Assembly: GCF_000935215.1 (NCBI RefSeq)
Contig: NZ_JXXD01000014.1
Coordinates: 1 to 33,607, forward strand
Direction: 5' to 3'
Length of the DNA: 33,607 nucleotides
Source: Stutzerimonas stutzeri
GTDB lineage: Bacteria; Pseudomonadota; Gammaproteobacteria; Pseudomonadales; Pseudomonadaceae
Below, in pieces: positions 14,016 to 23,620 of the stretch (positions within the stretch are counted from its first letter, which is position 1; each line of letters begins with the position of its first letter). A program made the position numbers and the translations under genes. Below the pieces are notes generated by a model, which made no database searches, was not told where the DNA came from, and was given only the letters and a program-made list of their open reading frames with translations.

Positions 14016-14249
14016 ATGCAGTTGCAGCCGGGGCGTTATCGCCATTACAAGGGGCCGGAATATCGCGTTTTCGCTGTTGCGCGGCACTCTGAGACCGAGG
14101 AGTCGGTGGTGTTCTACCAGGCGCTGTATGGGGAACGTGGACTCTGGGTGCGCCCGTTGTCGATGTTCATCGAGACTGTCGAAGTCAACGGCGAAACGGT
14201 CCCGCGTTTCGCATTGATCGAAGCTGAAACGAGCGTTTTCGAAGGTTGA
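14016..14249 (+). CDS. DUF1653 protein
   Basis: A 77-aa protein made up almost entirely of a DUF1653 domain: GRYRHYKGPEYRVFAVARHSE (21-residue core seen at residues 6-26), then EESVVFYQALYGERGLWVRP and LSMFIETVE. The start at 14016 has GGAGG five bases upstream, right after the fadBA terminator. A frame opening at 13932 would read through that terminator and is rejected. The domain is a small beta-rich fold of unknown function. The gene has the same place between fadA and topA in other pseudomonads. Confidence 0.85.
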   Translation: MQLQPGRYRHYKGPEYRVFAVARHSETEESVVFYQALYGERGLWVRPLSMFIETVEVNGETVPRFALIEAETSVFEG

Positions 14250-14276
14250 GCTGGCCAGCGGCCACCAGGTCCGCGC

Positions 14277-14306
14277 TTGACCTCACCTCCATCGCCACTA
14301 TATATA
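14277..14306 (+). promoter_or_regulatory. Candidate sigma-70 promoter for topA
   Basis: TTGACC (14277-14282) is followed after 16-18 bases by the alternating TATATATA (14299-14306). Transcription would begin near 14312 and give a leader of about 225 nt before topA. An alternating TA-rich -10 would suit a supercoiling-sensitive topoisomerase promoter, though that is inference. Confidence 0.45.
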
Positions 14307-14536
14307 GCGGTGCTTTTCAGACAGAGCTTAAACCTTGCTGTTCGCTGGATGGCATCGAACGGCTGCTCTGATTCGCACCAGGCGGAGCCGGGCAGGGCGA
14401 TTTTTCGTCAGGTCGGCCCGTTCGCAAAACGCGCACTAACGTACGCTGATGCCTTGCCGTTTAGCGCCGGTGCGGGTATTCAAACTGTCGGAGGCGCCGC
14501 CTCTGTTCACCTCTAGATTCAGGAACTCTCCTCTCC

Positions 14537-17140
14537 ATGGGTAAATCGCTGGTCATCGTGGAATCACCGGCCAAGGCCAAGACAATCAACAAGTATTTGG
14601 GCAACCAGTACGTGGTGAAGTCGAGTATCGGCCATATCCGCGACCTTCCTACCAGCGGCTCTGCCAACAAGGAGCCGGTCAAGCGCGGCAAGGCTGCAGC
14701 CGCCGAAGCGCCTGCGCTGTCGCCGAAGGAGAAGGCCAAGCGTCAACTCATCACCCGTATGGGGGTCGACCCGGAGCACGGCTGGAAGGCCAAGTACGAG
14801 ATCCTGCCCGGCAAGGAAAAGGTCATCGAGGAACTGCGCCGTCTGGCCAAGGAAGCCGACACCATCTATCTCGCGACCGACTTGGATAGAGAGGGGGAGG
14901 CCATCGCCTGGCACCTGCGCGAGTCGATTGGCGGCGACGACAGCCGTTACAAGCGCGTGGTGTTCAACGAGATCACCAAGAAGGCGATTCAGGAGGCTTT
15001 CTCCAAGCCTGGCGAACTCGATCTGAACCGGGTCAACGCACAGCAGGCGCGTCGTTTCCTCGATCGGGTGGTTGGCTACATGGTGTCGCCGCTGCTCTGG
15101 GCGAAGATCGCCCGCGGGCTTTCCGCCGGCCGAGTGCAATCGGTAGCGGTGAAGCTGGTGGTCGAGCGCGAGCGTGAGATTCGCGCCTTCGTTCCAGAAG
15201 AATACTGGGAAGTTCACGCGGACCTGGCGAATGCGCAGCAGGCCAAGGTGCGTTTCGAGGTCGCGCGTGAGAATGGCGAAGCCTTCAAGCCGCTGAACGA
15301 AGCCCAAGCCACCGCTGCACTGGAGAAGCTCAAGGGCGCGCAGTACAGCGTCAGCAAGCGCGAAGACAAGCCGACGAGCAGCAAGCCCTCGGCCCCCTTC
15401 ATCACTTCGACCCTGCAGCAGGCGGCGAGCAATCGCCTCGGCTTCGGTGTGAAGAAGACCATGATGATGGCTCAGCGCTTGTACGAAGCCGGTTACATCA
15501 CCTACATGCGTACCGACTCGACCAACCTTTCCGCTGACGCGATCGGTATGGTGCGCGGTTTCATCGAGAGCGAGTTCGGCGACAAGTACCTGCCGGAAAA
15601 GCCGAATGTCTATTCGAGCAAAGAAGGCGCGCAGGAAGCGCACGAGGCGATTCGCCCTTCCGACGTCAACCTGCGCCCGACCCAGCTTTCGGGCATGGAA
15701 CGCGATGCCGAGCGTCTGTACGAGCTGATCTGGCGCCAGTTCGTAGCCTGCCAGATGCCGCCGGCACAGTACCTGTCCACCAGCGTGACCGTCGCTGCCG
15801 GCAATTTCGAACTGCGCGCCAAGGGCCGCATCCTGAAGTTTGACGGTTACACCAAGGTCATGCCGCAGCAGAGCAAGGCCGGTGAGGATGACGTGTTGCC
15901 GGAGATGAACAAGGGCGACGACATGAAGCTGCTCAAGCTCGACCCGAGCCAGCACTTCACCAAGCCGCCAGCGCGCTACTCCGAAGCCAGCTTGGTCAAG
16001 GAGATGGAGAAGCGCGGTATCGGCCGGCCGTCCACCTACGCCGCGATTATCTCGACCATCCAGGACCGCGGCTACGTCTCGCTGCACAACCGCCGTTTCT
16101 ATTCGGAGAAGATGGGCGACATCGTCACCGAGCGCCTGTCCGAGAGCTTCAACAATCTGATGGACTACGGTTTCACCGCCGGCATGGAAGAGCATCTGGA
16201 CGATGTCGCCCAGGGTGAGCGCGACTGGAAGCACGTACTGGACGAATTCTACGGTGACTTCCGCAAGAAGCTCGAGGTTGCCGAGGCCAGCGAGAACGGC
16301 ATGCGTGCCAATCAGCCGACCGTGACCGATATCCCGTGCAAGGTCTGCGGTCGGCCGATGATGATCCGTACCGCTTCCACCGGCGTGTTCCTCGGCTGCT
16401 CCGGCTACAGCCTGCCGCCGAAGGAACGCTGCAAGTCCACCGTCAACCTGGTTCCGGGCGACGAGATCGCTGCCGATGACGAGGGCGAGTCCGAGTCTCG
16501 CGTGCTGCTTGGCAAGCACCGCTGCCCGATCTGCAGTACCGCGATGGATGCCTATCTGCTCGACGAGACGCAGAAGCTGCACATTTGCGGCAACAACCCG
16601 GATTGCTCGGGTTATGAGATCGAGAAAGGCCAGTACCGCATCAAGGGCTATGAGGGCCCGAGCCTGGAATGCGACAAGTGCGGCAGCGAAATGCAGCTCA
16701 AGACCGGCCGCTTCGGCAAGTTCTTCGGTTGTACCAACGCCGAATGCAAGAACACCCGCAAGCTGCTGAAAAATGGCGAAGCCGCGCCACCGAAGATGGA
16801 TGCGGTGAAGATGCCCGAGCTCAAGTGCGACAAGGTCGACGACACCTACGTACTGCGCGATGGCGCTTCCGGCCTGTTCCTGGCTGCCAGTCAGTTCCCG
16901 AAGAATCGCGAAACCCGCGCGCCGCTGGTGCGTGAGCTGATCCCGCACAAGGACGAGATCGATCCCAAGTACCACTTCCTGCTCGATGCGCCGCAGAAGG
17001 ATCCGGAAGGCCGCTTCGCGGTTATCCGCTTCAGCCGCAAGACCAAGGAGCAGTACGTGCAGACCGAAGTGGACGGTAAGCCGACCGGCTGGAAGGCGTT
17101 CTACGACGGCGGCAAGTGGAAGGTCGAAGACAAACGCTGA
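14537..17140 (+). CDS. topA: DNA topoisomerase I (type IA)
   Basis: TopA relaxes negative supercoils by passing DNA through a transient single-strand break. The 867-aa protein opens with the TOPRIM domain ([19 protein letters not shown], later [17 protein letters not shown] with the metal-binding DxDxE). The active tyrosine is Y323 in [13 protein letters not shown], matching E. coli Y319. [19 protein letters not shown] follows in the core. The C-terminus carries Cys4-type zinc ribbons (CKVCGRPM...[13 protein letters not shown]...[15 protein letters not shown]...CTNAEC) that bind single-stranded DNA and RNA polymerase. An AGGA lies 12 bases before ATG, slightly far. It leads the conserved topA-hypothetical-sulA/lexA neighbourhood. 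Confidence 0.98.
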   Translation: MGKSLVIVESPAKAKTINKYLGNQYVVKSSIGHIRDLPTSGSANKEPVKRGKAAAAEAPALSPKEKAKRQLITRMGVDPEHGWKAKYEILPGKEKVIEELRRLAKEADTIYLATDLDREGEAIAWHLRESIGGDDSRYKRVVFNEITKKAIQEAFSKPGELDLNRVNAQQARRFLDRVVGYMVSPLLWAKIARGLSAGRVQSVAVKLVVEREREIRAFVPEEYWEVHADLANAQQAKVRFEVARENGEAFKPLNEAQATAALEKLKGAQYSVSKREDKPTSSKPSAPFITSTLQQAASNRLGFGVKKTMMMAQRLYEAGYITYMRTDSTNLSADAIGMVRGFIESEFGDKYLPEKPNVYSSKEGAQEAHEAIRPSDVNLRPTQLSGMERDAERLYELIWRQFVACQMPPAQYLSTSVTVAAGNFELRAKGRILKFDGYTKVMPQQSKAGEDDVLPEMNKGDDMKLLKLDPSQHFTKPPARYSEASLVKEMEKRGIGRPSTYAAIISTIQDRGYVSLHNRRFYSEKMGDIVTERLSESFNNLMDYGFTAGMEEHLDDVAQGERDWKHVLDEFYGDFRKKLEVAEASENGMRANQPTVTDIPCKVCGRPMMIRTASTGVFLGCSGYSLPPKERCKSTVNLVPGDEIAADDEGESESRVLLGKHRCPICSTAMDAYLLDETQKLHICGNNPDCSGYEIEKGQYRIKGYEGPSLECDKCGSEMQLKTGRFGKFFGCTNAECKNTRKLLKNGEAAPPKMDAVKMPELKCDKVDDTYVLRDGASGLFLAASQFPKNRETRAPLVRELIPHKDEIDPKYHFLLDAPQKDPEGRFAVIRFSRKTKEQYVQTEVDGKPTGWKAFYDGGKWKVEDKR

Positions 17141-17276
17141 TTTCTTTGCGTTCGACCGCTCAGCAGACCGGCTGCACCGAGTGCGTTCTTCAGATCGGCC
17201 GACACTTCGTCAGCCGATCTGGTGCGGCAACCTGGGAAGGTCCATCCTCTGTCCATCTTCTTTCGGAGAGCATGCC

Positions 17277-17795
17277 ATGGCTCACGATCTCTACACACGT
17301 ACCAACCAGAAGATCTTCTTCGCCGGTTTGTCACTGGAAAGCTGGCGCAAGGCCGAAGAATCTGCCTCGATGAATTCTCAAGGTTTGATTCAGGCTGAAC
17401 GTGAGGCTTGCCTGTTCCACCTTTACGGCGCCTTGCTTGGACTGTGCCATGAGATCGCCGGTTACTACCGATCGCCCGGTGCGGATGCGCCTGTCGTCGA
17501 GGCATTTCTGACCCGCAGCGTGCTCGAGGCTGCGCCGAGCCCGGAACTCGCCGAATTGCTGGAATTGTCGGAGCAGCCAAGCACCTGGCTCGGGCAGTTG
17601 CTTACCGCCTACAAGCAGCTGCTCCAGCCGCCACGCGCTCCTGCCAAGGCCAAGACTGATCCGCGCCAGCCGTTGATCGAGGCAGTCAGTGTCGAGGACG
17701 ATGTGCCGCCGCTGTCGCGCGTCGAGCTGGAAGCCTGGCGACAGAACCTCAAGGGCCTGGCATTACGTTTTCGTGAGTCGCTGACCGAATGGTGA
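17277..17795 (+). CDS. Conserved topA-linked hypothetical protein (DUF6586-like)
   Basis: A 172-aa protein found directly after topA in pseudomonads, as with PA3010 of P. aeruginosa by position. It is mainly helical and soluble, with no signal peptide or membrane span. Notable segments are YTRTNQKIFFAGLSLESWRK near the start, an EREACLFHLYGALLGLCHEI helix and a C-terminal LEAWRQNLKGLALRFRESLTEW, separated by a Pro/Lys-rich linker. The start at 17277 has GGAG eight bases upstream; a longer frame from 16986 overlaps topA and is not used. I cannot assign a function. The domain name is recalled rather than verified. Confidence 0.8.
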   Translation: MAHDLYTRTNQKIFFAGLSLESWRKAEESASMNSQGLIQAEREACLFHLYGALLGLCHEIAGYYRSPGADAPVVEAFLTRSVLEAAPSPELAELLELSEQPSTWLGQLLTAYKQLLQPPRAPAKAKTDPRQPLIEAVSVEDDVPPLSRVELEAWRQNLKGLALRFRESLTEW

Positions 17796-17812
17796 CACTC
17801 GGGACCGTGGCG

Positions 17813-18652
17813 TCAGCCGCGGTGCCTGATACTCAGGACCATTGCGATGCCGCCGAGAATCGCCGCACCTGAGATGATCAGCGTTGCCGTCAACGCTTCA
17901 CCCAGCAGCACAGTCCCGGCGATGGCTGTGAGTAGCGGAACGCTGAGCTGGACGCTCGCCGCCTGTATTGCCGCAAGACCGGGCAGCGCCGCGTACCAGA
18001 TGGCGTAGCCGACGCCAGAGGTCAGCGCCCCGGAGAGCAGGGCGTACACGATTCCTGGCGCATCCCATTGCTGCTGGCCAAGCGTCACCAGACAAAGCAC
18101 TGCTGCCAGCGGCACGGCCTTGATGAAATTGCCCGCAGTTGCTGCAAGGGGATTGCTCGCGCCCCGTCCACGCAGCGAATAGATGCCCCAGGCGACACCG
18201 GACAGCAGCATGAGCAGTGCGCCGTCCAATGCCGGCGCGCTGCTTCCCGGCAGCAGCAGAATCAGCAATCCGCTCAAGGCCAACAGCAAGCCGACAATCT
18301 GCCAAGCGCTAAAGCGCTCGCCCCGCAGCAATCCCCAAGCAAGCATGCTCAACTGCACCGCGCCGAACAGCAGCAGGGCGCCGGCTCCGGCATCCAGGTT
18401 GATATAGGCGTAGGAAAAACTAGCGGCGTAGACGAACAGCGCCAAGGCGCTGAACCAATCTCCGCCCTGCGATTGTCTCGGCGTGCCGATTCGCAACATT
18501 AGCCAGAGCGTGAGCGCTCCGGCCAGTATACGGAGGCCGGTGAAGCTGGCCGGGTCAATAGCGGTGTCCCGCAAGGCGATACGGCATAGGATCGAGTTGC
18601 CGGCAAATGCAAGCATGGCCAAGGCGGTAAGCAGCAAGGTGCGGGTTGTCAT
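17813..18652 (-). CDS. EamA-family (DMT) permease
   Basis: A 279-aa membrane protein of the drug/metabolite transporter superfamily, with ten predicted spans in two EamA repeats. The first begins LLLTALAMLAFAGNSILCRI with the RILAGALTLWLML helix. The second begins at about residue 140 with LLMLLSGVAWGIYSLRGRG and ends SVPLLTAIAGTVLLGEALT. It probably exports or imports a small metabolite; the substrate cannot be told. ATG at 18652 has AAGGA six bases upstream, and an in-frame TTG two codons earlier is less likely. It lies antisense inside the otherwise co-directional core block, between two genes that are adjacent in P. aeruginosa, so it looks like an insertion into this order. Confidence 0.88.
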   Translation of the reverse strand: MTTRTLLLTALAMLAFAGNSILCRIALRDTAIDPASFTGLRILAGALTLWLMLRIGTPRQSQGGDWFSALALFVYAASFSYAYINLDAGAGALLLFGAVQLSMLAWGLLRGERFSAWQIVGLLLALSGLLILLLPGSSAPALDGALLMLLSGVAWGIYSLRGRGASNPLAATAGNFIKAVPLAAVLCLVTLGQQQWDAPGIVYALLSGALTSGVGYAIWYAALPGLAAIQAASVQLSVPLLTAIAGTVLLGEALTATLIISGAAILGGIAMVLSIRHRG

Positions 18653-18832
18653 ACACAATCCTTATCGAGCGCCGGCGCGCGCTTTTTTTGTGCATGCTAC
18701 GTGTCGGTATCCATAGCCGCATTGTTTTGTTGGTCGGGCAACCCACGGCTGCATGATGCTGCTACCTATCGGGGTGTTGCTAGCGAAAGGAGCTTGAGAC
18801 CTGCAAAGGCTGTCCTGAGGCTGGTCGGCTGC

Positions 18833-18838
18833 TACAAT
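18833..18838 (+). promoter_or_regulatory. Candidate -10 element for the 78-aa gene
   Basis: TACAAT lies 27 bp before the start at 18865, with a weak -35 candidate (CTGTCC) 17 bp upstream. Only the -10 match is good. Confidence 0.35.
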
Positions 18839-18864
18839 GGCCGCCTTTCACGCGGAGCTGATCC

Positions 18865-19101
18865 ATGCCTACATCTTTTCTGGAAATCGTCGAGCTACCT
18901 GACGGGCGCATCGTGCTTCGTCGTGCCGAGGACGAAGAGGTGTTGGTCACGCTGAATTTTTCGGAAGACGCCAAGCTATTTCTACAGGGGCAGCACGTCG
19001 AGATTGCCAAGGCGATGTTCAATGTCGGCGTTCAGATGGCCGGTCGCATGTCGGAAGGGGATTTCGAGCGCGACGATGAAGAGCCGCGTGTTCTGCACTG
19101 A
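18865..19101 (+). CDS. Small conserved hypothetical protein
   Basis: A 78-aa acidic, soluble protein. It starts with a beta-type segment (FLEIVELPDGRIVLRRAEDE, EEVLVTLNFSEDA) followed by a helix (AKLFLQGQHVEIAKAMFNVG) and an acidic tail (EGDFERDDEEPRVLH). GGAG precedes the start by about nine bases. It occupies the position of PA3009 between topA and sulA in P. aeruginosa. No domain or function is recognised, and nothing in it suggests secretion. Confidence 0.8.
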   Translation: MPTSFLEIVELPDGRIVLRRAEDEEVLVTLNFSEDAKLFLQGQHVEIAKAMFNVGVQMAGRMSEGDFERDDEEPRVLH

Positions 19102-19174
19102 GTGAGCTAGTGCTCGAGCGTTATAGCTTCAGGATTCCATCCGCGATTTTCAGCACGTCCCTGTGCCGTGCGGT

Positions 19175-19651
19175 TCAACATCCGAGACGAATATTCAGAC
19201 TCTGAGCTGCGCCCAGGCTGGCGGCTGCGCATAGTTTGCTACGTGTTGCACCATCGAGCTGATCAAACCAGCTGACCACGGTATGGCTGCACCCCGAGGC
19301 CAGGGCTTTGCAAGCGAGTTCCATCGCGCCCTCGGCGTCGCGTGGCTGCAGCAGGATGATGCGTTCGCGATTCAGACCGCACTTGCGCAGCCAGTTCTGC
19401 GAGAGGAAAGCAGGCGGGGCAATCAGCGTCAGCCAGCGGCTGTCCGCTGCATCGCCGAGTTCACGCAGGATCGGGGCAAGCAGCAGGTGGCAGTGCTCGC
19501 TGCTGCCACTCAGGCTCAACTCGCTCAGATATTCCTTGTCCTGCTCGGGTTTGTTGCGTGGTTTCAGGTTGCCAAACGGTGCCAGGCTTTGCGCAATGAC
19601 GCCGTCGAACAACGAAAGTTGGGGCCGGGAAGTGCTGGTCTGGTACTGCAT
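19175..19651 (-). CDS. sulA: SOS cell-division inhibitor SulA
   Basis: SulA blocks FtsZ polymerisation during the SOS response. This 158-aa protein resembles the Pseudomonas SulA group, which has a disordered N-terminus and then the RecA-like core with SEHCHLLLAPILREL, WLTLIAPPAFLSQ and SGCSHTVVSWFDQLD. The start at 19651 has an AAGGAG site. It lies 11 bp behind lexA on the same strand with no LexA box of its own in the gap. It is therefore read from the lexA promoter, unlike E. coli sulA, which has its own operator. It would be removed after stress by proteolysis, as in the family. Confidence 0.9.
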   Translation of the reverse strand: MQYQTSTSRPQLSLFDGVIAQSLAPFGNLKPRNKPEQDKEYLSELSLSGSSEHCHLLLAPILRELGDAADSRWLTLIAPPAFLSQNWLRKCGLNRERIILLQPRDAEGAMELACKALASGCSHTVVSWFDQLDGATRSKLCAAASLGAAQSLNIRLGC

Positions 19652-19662
19652 GAACCTTCTCC

Positions 19663-20271
19663 TTAGCGGCGGATGACGCCGACACTCAAGCCTTCTATCA
19701 CCAGTTCCTGCTGTTCGAGGTCGACCTCGATGGGCGCGAACTCGGGGTTTTCAGCCAACAGCCAAACCTTCTTGCCGTCACGCTTGAAACGCTTCACCGT
19801 GACTTCGTCACCGACACGAGCAACCACGATCTGGCCGTTGCGGGCCTCGCGGGTGGTGTGCACGGCCAGCAGGTCGCCATCGAAAATGCCGACGTCCTTC
19901 ATGCTCATACCGTGGACACGCAGCAGATAATCGGCGCGCGGATGGAAAAACGCGGGGCTGATCTGGCAGGATTCTTCGACATGTTGCTGCGCCAGAATCG
20001 GCGCGCCGGCAGCAACGCGGCCGATGATCGGCAGGCCATTTTCGGATGCGGCGGGTTCGAAGTCCGGAATACGTATCCCGCGAGACGCCCCGGGCGTCAT
20101 CTCGATAGCGCCCTTGCGGGCAAGTGCCTTGAGATGTTCTTCGGCAGCGTTGGGTGACTTGAAGCCGAGTTCCTGAGCGATCTCTGCGCGAGTGGGTGGA
20201 TACCCATTGTCTTCCAGGCAGCGCTTGATGAACGCGAGGATTTCCGTCTGGCGAGGCGTCAGCTTGATCAT
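19663..20271 (-). CDS. lexA: LexA repressor
   Basis: LexA represses the SOS regulon and is inactivated by RecA-stimulated self-cleavage. The 202-aa protein has the winged HTH DNA-binding domain at the N-terminus ([40 protein letters not shown]) and a C-terminal S24 peptidase domain. The cleavage site is Ala88-Gly89 in RVAAGAP, and the catalytic pair is Ser123 (GMSMKD) and Lys160 (VTVKRF). Two LexA boxes cover its promoter, so it is autoregulated. It is co-transcribed with sulA and diverges from psrA. Confidence 0.97.
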   Translation of the reverse strand: MIKLTPRQTEILAFIKRCLEDNGYPPTRAEIAQELGFKSPNAAEEHLKALARKGAIEMTPGASRGIRIPDFEPAASENGLPIIGRVAAGAPILAQQHVEESCQISPAFFHPRADYLLRVHGMSMKDVGIFDGDLLAVHTTREARNGQIVVARVGDEVTVKRFKRDGKKVWLLAENPEFAPIEVDLEQQELVIEGLSVGVIRR

Positions 20272-20279
20272 GTCGGTCT

Positions 20280-20295
20280 CTGTTCTTTTATACAG
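20280..20295 (-). promoter_or_regulatory. LexA box 1
   Basis: CTG-N10-CAG in both readings: on the minus strand CTGTATAAAAGAACAG. It lies only eight bases before the lexA start codon and overlaps the weak ribosome site region. Confidence 0.9.
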
Positions 20296-20298
20296 TGA

Positions 20299-20314
20299 CT
20301 GGGATTATATACAG
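20299..20314 (-). promoter_or_regulatory. LexA box 2
   Basis: On the minus strand CTGTATATAATCCCAG fits CTG-N10-CAG. It contains the TATAAT -10 hexamer of lexA, so bound LexA would block RNA polymerase directly. Three bases separate it from box 1. Confidence 0.9.
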
Positions 20315-20331
20315 TGATCCGGCCTTGGCAA
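20304..20331 (-). promoter_or_regulatory. lexA-sulA promoter
   Basis: On the minus strand the -35 is TTGCCA (plus 20326-20331) and the -10 is TATAAT (plus 20304-20309), with a 16-bp spacer. The -10 lies inside LexA box 2. Confidence 0.75.
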
Positions 20332-20437
20332 CGAATGATTATGATGGTTTTGAAAGCACATCCGGCGTGCTCCGTGGTCTGTCTGCGACAATGACGCTAG
20401 TGCCACAAGGCGTTTCGTGGTTGACTTGCCGGTCGGT

Positions 20438-20451
20438 GAAACGTAAGTTTC
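20438..20451. promoter_or_regulatory. PsrA operator 1 upstream of psrA
   Basis: GAAAC-GTAA-GTTTC is a perfect match to the PsrA consensus G/CAAAC-N4-GTTTG/C. It lies 29 bp before psrA. A TTGACT -35 candidate is at 20421-20426, which would put the -10 inside this site. Confidence 0.8.
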
Positions 20452-20464
20452 AAACAGTTGTTTG
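20451..20464. promoter_or_regulatory. PsrA operator 2 upstream of psrA
   Basis: CAAAC-AGTT-GTTTG is a second perfect match. It shares its first base (20451) with operator 1 and is offset by 13 bp, so two repressor dimers could bind side by side. It ends 15 bp before the psrA start. Confidence 0.75.
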
Positions 20465-20479
20465 TCTTTCGGAGGGGGC

Positions 20480-21187
20480 ATGGCGCAGTCGGAAACAGTT
20501 GAGCGCATTCTTGATGCAGCGGAACAGCTGTTCGCGGAAAAAGGCTTCGCCGAAACCTCGCTTCGCCTGATCACCAGCAAGGCTGGGGTCAACCTCGCGG
20601 CAGTGAACTATCATTTCGGTTCGAAGAAGGCGCTGATCCAGGCGGTGTTCTCGCGTTTTCTCGGGCCATTCTGTGCCAGTCTCGAGCGTGAACTGGATCG
20701 ACGCGAGGCATTGACCGACAAGAAGGACACGCTCGAGGAACTGCTGGAAATCCTCGTCGAGCAGGCCTTGGCGGTCAAACCGCGCAGCGGCGATGATCTG
20801 TCCATCTTCATGCGCCTGCTGGGCTTGTCTTTCAGTCAGAGCCAGGGCCACCTGCGCCGCTATTTGGAAGACATGTACGGCAAGGTGTTCCGTCGCTACA
20901 TGCTCAAGGTGCATGATGCGGCACCGGCCATTCCGCCCATCGAACTGTTCTGGCGTGTGCACTTCATGCTTGGTGCGGCGGCATTCAGCATGTCGGGTAT
21001 CAAGGCACTGCGCGCTATTTCCGAGAACGATTTCGGCGTCAGAACCTCGATCGAGCAGGTCATGCGTATGATGGTGCCGTTTCTCGCGGCCGGCATGCGC
21101 GCCGACAGTGGCATTGATGACAACACGCTGGCGGCGGCGCAACCGATCGCACGGCGCAACGCAGTGGCCATTCCGGCGAAGGCTTGA
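20480..21187 (+). CDS. psrA: TetR-family fatty-acid-responsive regulator PsrA
   Basis: PsrA is a TetR repressor/activator. In Pseudomonas it controls fadBA5-type beta-oxidation genes, rpoS and its own gene, and releases DNA on binding long-chain fatty acids. The 235-aa protein has the TetR HTH at residues 1-50 (VERILDAAEQLFAEKGFAET, VNLAAVNYHFGSKKALIQAV) and a helical ligand-binding domain with SIFMRLLGLSFSQSQGHLRR and PIELFWRVHFMLGAAAFSMS. The ATG at 20480 sits behind GGAGG; a TTG six codons upstream is rejected. It diverges from lexA, as in P. aeruginosa. Two perfect PsrA motifs directly upstream point to autoregulation, and a near match lies before fadBA in this window. Confidence 0.95.
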   Translation: MAQSETVERILDAAEQLFAEKGFAETSLRLITSKAGVNLAAVNYHFGSKKALIQAVFSRFLGPFCASLERELDRREALTDKKDTLEELLEILVEQALAVKPRSGDDLSIFMRLLGLSFSQSQGHLRRYLEDMYGKVFRRYMLKVHDAAPAIPPIELFWRVHFMLGAAAFSMSGIKALRAISENDFGVRTSIEQVMRMMVPFLAAGMRADSGIDDNTLAAAQPIARRNAVAIPAKA

Positions 21188-21226
21188 GCTACAAGCCTGC
21201 CGGGTGATCGACTAAGCTAGCCGCCC

Positions 21227-21751
21227 ATGGCATTTCTCGATTTTCTGCATATTTCCATCGCCGATCAGCAGCTCTATGGCTTCGCCGAGGGCCAGTTGCG
21301 TCTGCGCTTTTCTGTCTCTACGGCACGCAATGGTGCGGGCGAGCTGAACGGTTCCGGTTGCACGCCGCGCGGTCTGCATCAGGTGCGTGCGCGCCTCGGT
21401 GACGGTTTGCCTCAATGTGCGGTGTTGCGTGGGCGGCGCTGGACGGGGGAGGTATGGTCCCCTGAACTTCACGGAATTTCTCCCGGTCGTGACTGGATCC
21501 TGACGCGGATTCTCTGGCTCAGCGGGTGCGAGCCTGGAGTCAATCGCCAGGGGCAGGTCGATACCTTCCGCCGTTACATCTACATCCACGGCACTCCCGA
21601 TTGTGAGCCGATGGGCGTACCTCTTTCCCACGGTTGCATTCGCATGCGCAATGCCGACCTGCTGCAACTCTTCCCATTGGTGCCGCCTCACTGTGCGGTG
21701 CGCATCGACGAGGCGCCCTGTCCCGATTGGGCTGCCGCTGAACTCGAATAA
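21227..21751 (+). CDS. YkuD-domain (L,D-transpeptidase/L,D-carboxypeptidase) protein, leaderless
   Basis: A 174-aa protein that is essentially one YkuD domain, the fold of L,D-transpeptidases that act on meso-DAP peptide stems. The active-site motif IHGTPDCEPMGVPLSHGCIR is complete, with H121, H135 and nucleophile C137. The N-terminus (MAFLDFLHISIADQQLYGF) has no signal peptide, lipobox or membrane anchor, so the enzyme is predicted to be cytoplasmic. It lies between psrA and nagZ, 15 bp ahead of nagZ, which works in cytoplasmic muropeptide recycling. A role trimming recycled tetrapeptides (L,D-carboxypeptidase, as reported for the cytoplasmic YkuD protein ElsL of Acinetobacter) is therefore likelier than wall crosslinking. 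No clear ribosome site precedes the ATG. Confidence 0.85.
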   Translation: MAFLDFLHISIADQQLYGFAEGQLRLRFSVSTARNGAGELNGSGCTPRGLHQVRARLGDGLPQCAVLRGRRWTGEVWSPELHGISPGRDWILTRILWLSGCEPGVNRQGQVDTFRRYIYIHGTPDCEPMGVPLSHGCIRMRNADLLQLFPLVPPHCAVRIDEAPCPDWAAAELE

Positions 21752-21766
21752 GGATTCCTTCTGCAT

Positions 21767-22765
21767 ATGCACGGTTCACTGATGCTGGACATTGCTGGTA
21801 CCTGGTTGACTGCCGAGGATCGCCAGCTGCTTCGCCAGCCCGAGGTCGGCGGGCTCATTCTGTTTGCCCGCAACATCGAGCACCCGCGCCAGGTCGACGA
21901 GCTGTGCCGCTCGATTCGTGCCGTGCGGCCAGACCTGCTGTTGGCGGTGGACCAGGAAGGTGGCCGCGTTCAGCGGCTGCGCCAGGGTTTCGTACGGCTT
22001 CCGCCGATGCGCGAACTTGCGCGCTGCTCCGACGCGCCGCGGCTGGCGGAAGCCTGCGGCTGGGTGATGGCGACCGAGGTACTCGCTGCGGGCCTGGATT
22101 TCAGCTTCGCACCGGTTCTCGATCTTGACCACCAGCGCAGTGCCGTGGTGGGAACGCGTGCATTCGAAGGCGATCCGCAGGCCGCCGTGGTGCTGATCGA
22201 CGCGTTCATCCGTGGCATGCACGCCGCGGGTATGGCCGCAACCGGCAAGCACTTTCCCGGTCATGGCTGGGCCGAGGCGGACTCCCATGTCGCGATCCCG
22301 GTCGACGAACGAAGTCTTGAAGAGTTGCGCCGCTGTGATCTGATTCCCTTCAAGGCGCTGAGCGGCACGCTCGATGCGATCATGCCGGCGCACGTGATCT
22401 ATCCTCAGGTTGATGACCAGCCAGCAGGTTTTTCGCGGCGCTGGCTGCAGGACATCCTGCGTAACGAGCTCGGCTTCAAGGGCGTGATCTTCAGTGACGA
22501 TCTGTCGATGGCGGGCGCGCACGTCGCCGGCGATGCGGCCGATCGCATCCAGGCTGCACTGGTTGCCGGCTGTGACATGGGGCTGGTGTGTAATGATCGG
22601 GCGGCGGCTGAACTGGCGTTGGCTGCGCTGCAGCGCCTCAGCGTCACGGCGCCGCCTGCGCTTTCGCGTATGCGCGCTGGTCGGGAGTGCGCTGCTGAGT
22701 ACAAGCAGAATCCGCGTTGGCTTGACGCCATTGGCGCGCTCAAGGCCGCCGACCTGATTGACTGA
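21767..22765 (+). CDS. nagZ: Beta-N-acetylhexosaminidase NagZ (GH3)
   Basis: NagZ removes GlcNAc from GlcNAc-anhydroMurNAc peptides in the cytoplasm during peptidoglycan recycling. Its product affects AmpR-controlled beta-lactamase expression in species that have ampC. The 332-aa protein has the GH3 features GGLILFARNIEHPRQ, AVDQEGGRVQRL, KHFPGHG with the catalytic His of the mobile loop (GHGWAEADSHV), and the nucleophile Asp in IFSDDLSMAGA. The start at 21767 (MHGSLMLDIAGTWL) agrees with the family, and AAGGA lies upstream. It follows the YkuD gene by 15 bp and precedes mtiP by 24 bp, indicating one operon. Confidence 0.97.
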   Translation: MHGSLMLDIAGTWLTAEDRQLLRQPEVGGLILFARNIEHPRQVDELCRSIRAVRPDLLLAVDQEGGRVQRLRQGFVRLPPMRELARCSDAPRLAEACGWVMATEVLAAGLDFSFAPVLDLDHQRSAVVGTRAFEGDPQAAVVLIDAFIRGMHAAGMAATGKHFPGHGWAEADSHVAIPVDERSLEELRRCDLIPFKALSGTLDAIMPAHVIYPQVDDQPAGFSRRWLQDILRNELGFKGVIFSDDLSMAGAHVAGDAADRIQAALVAGCDMGLVCNDRAAAELALAALQRLSVTAPPALSRMRAGRECAAEYKQNPRWLDAIGALKAADLID

Positions 22766-23527
<762 letters not shown>

Positions 23528-23620
23528 GTGATCCGCGGCGCACTGCAATGCGGGAGCGCTTTGTCTGAAACGTCGTTGTCATATTGCGGCCTGAGACTGG
23601 TATTTTTGCGGTGGCCCCCG

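Noticed and set aside
14564..16975. 803-aa open frame antisense to topA
   Set aside because: Compositional shadow of topA, without a family match or ribosome site.
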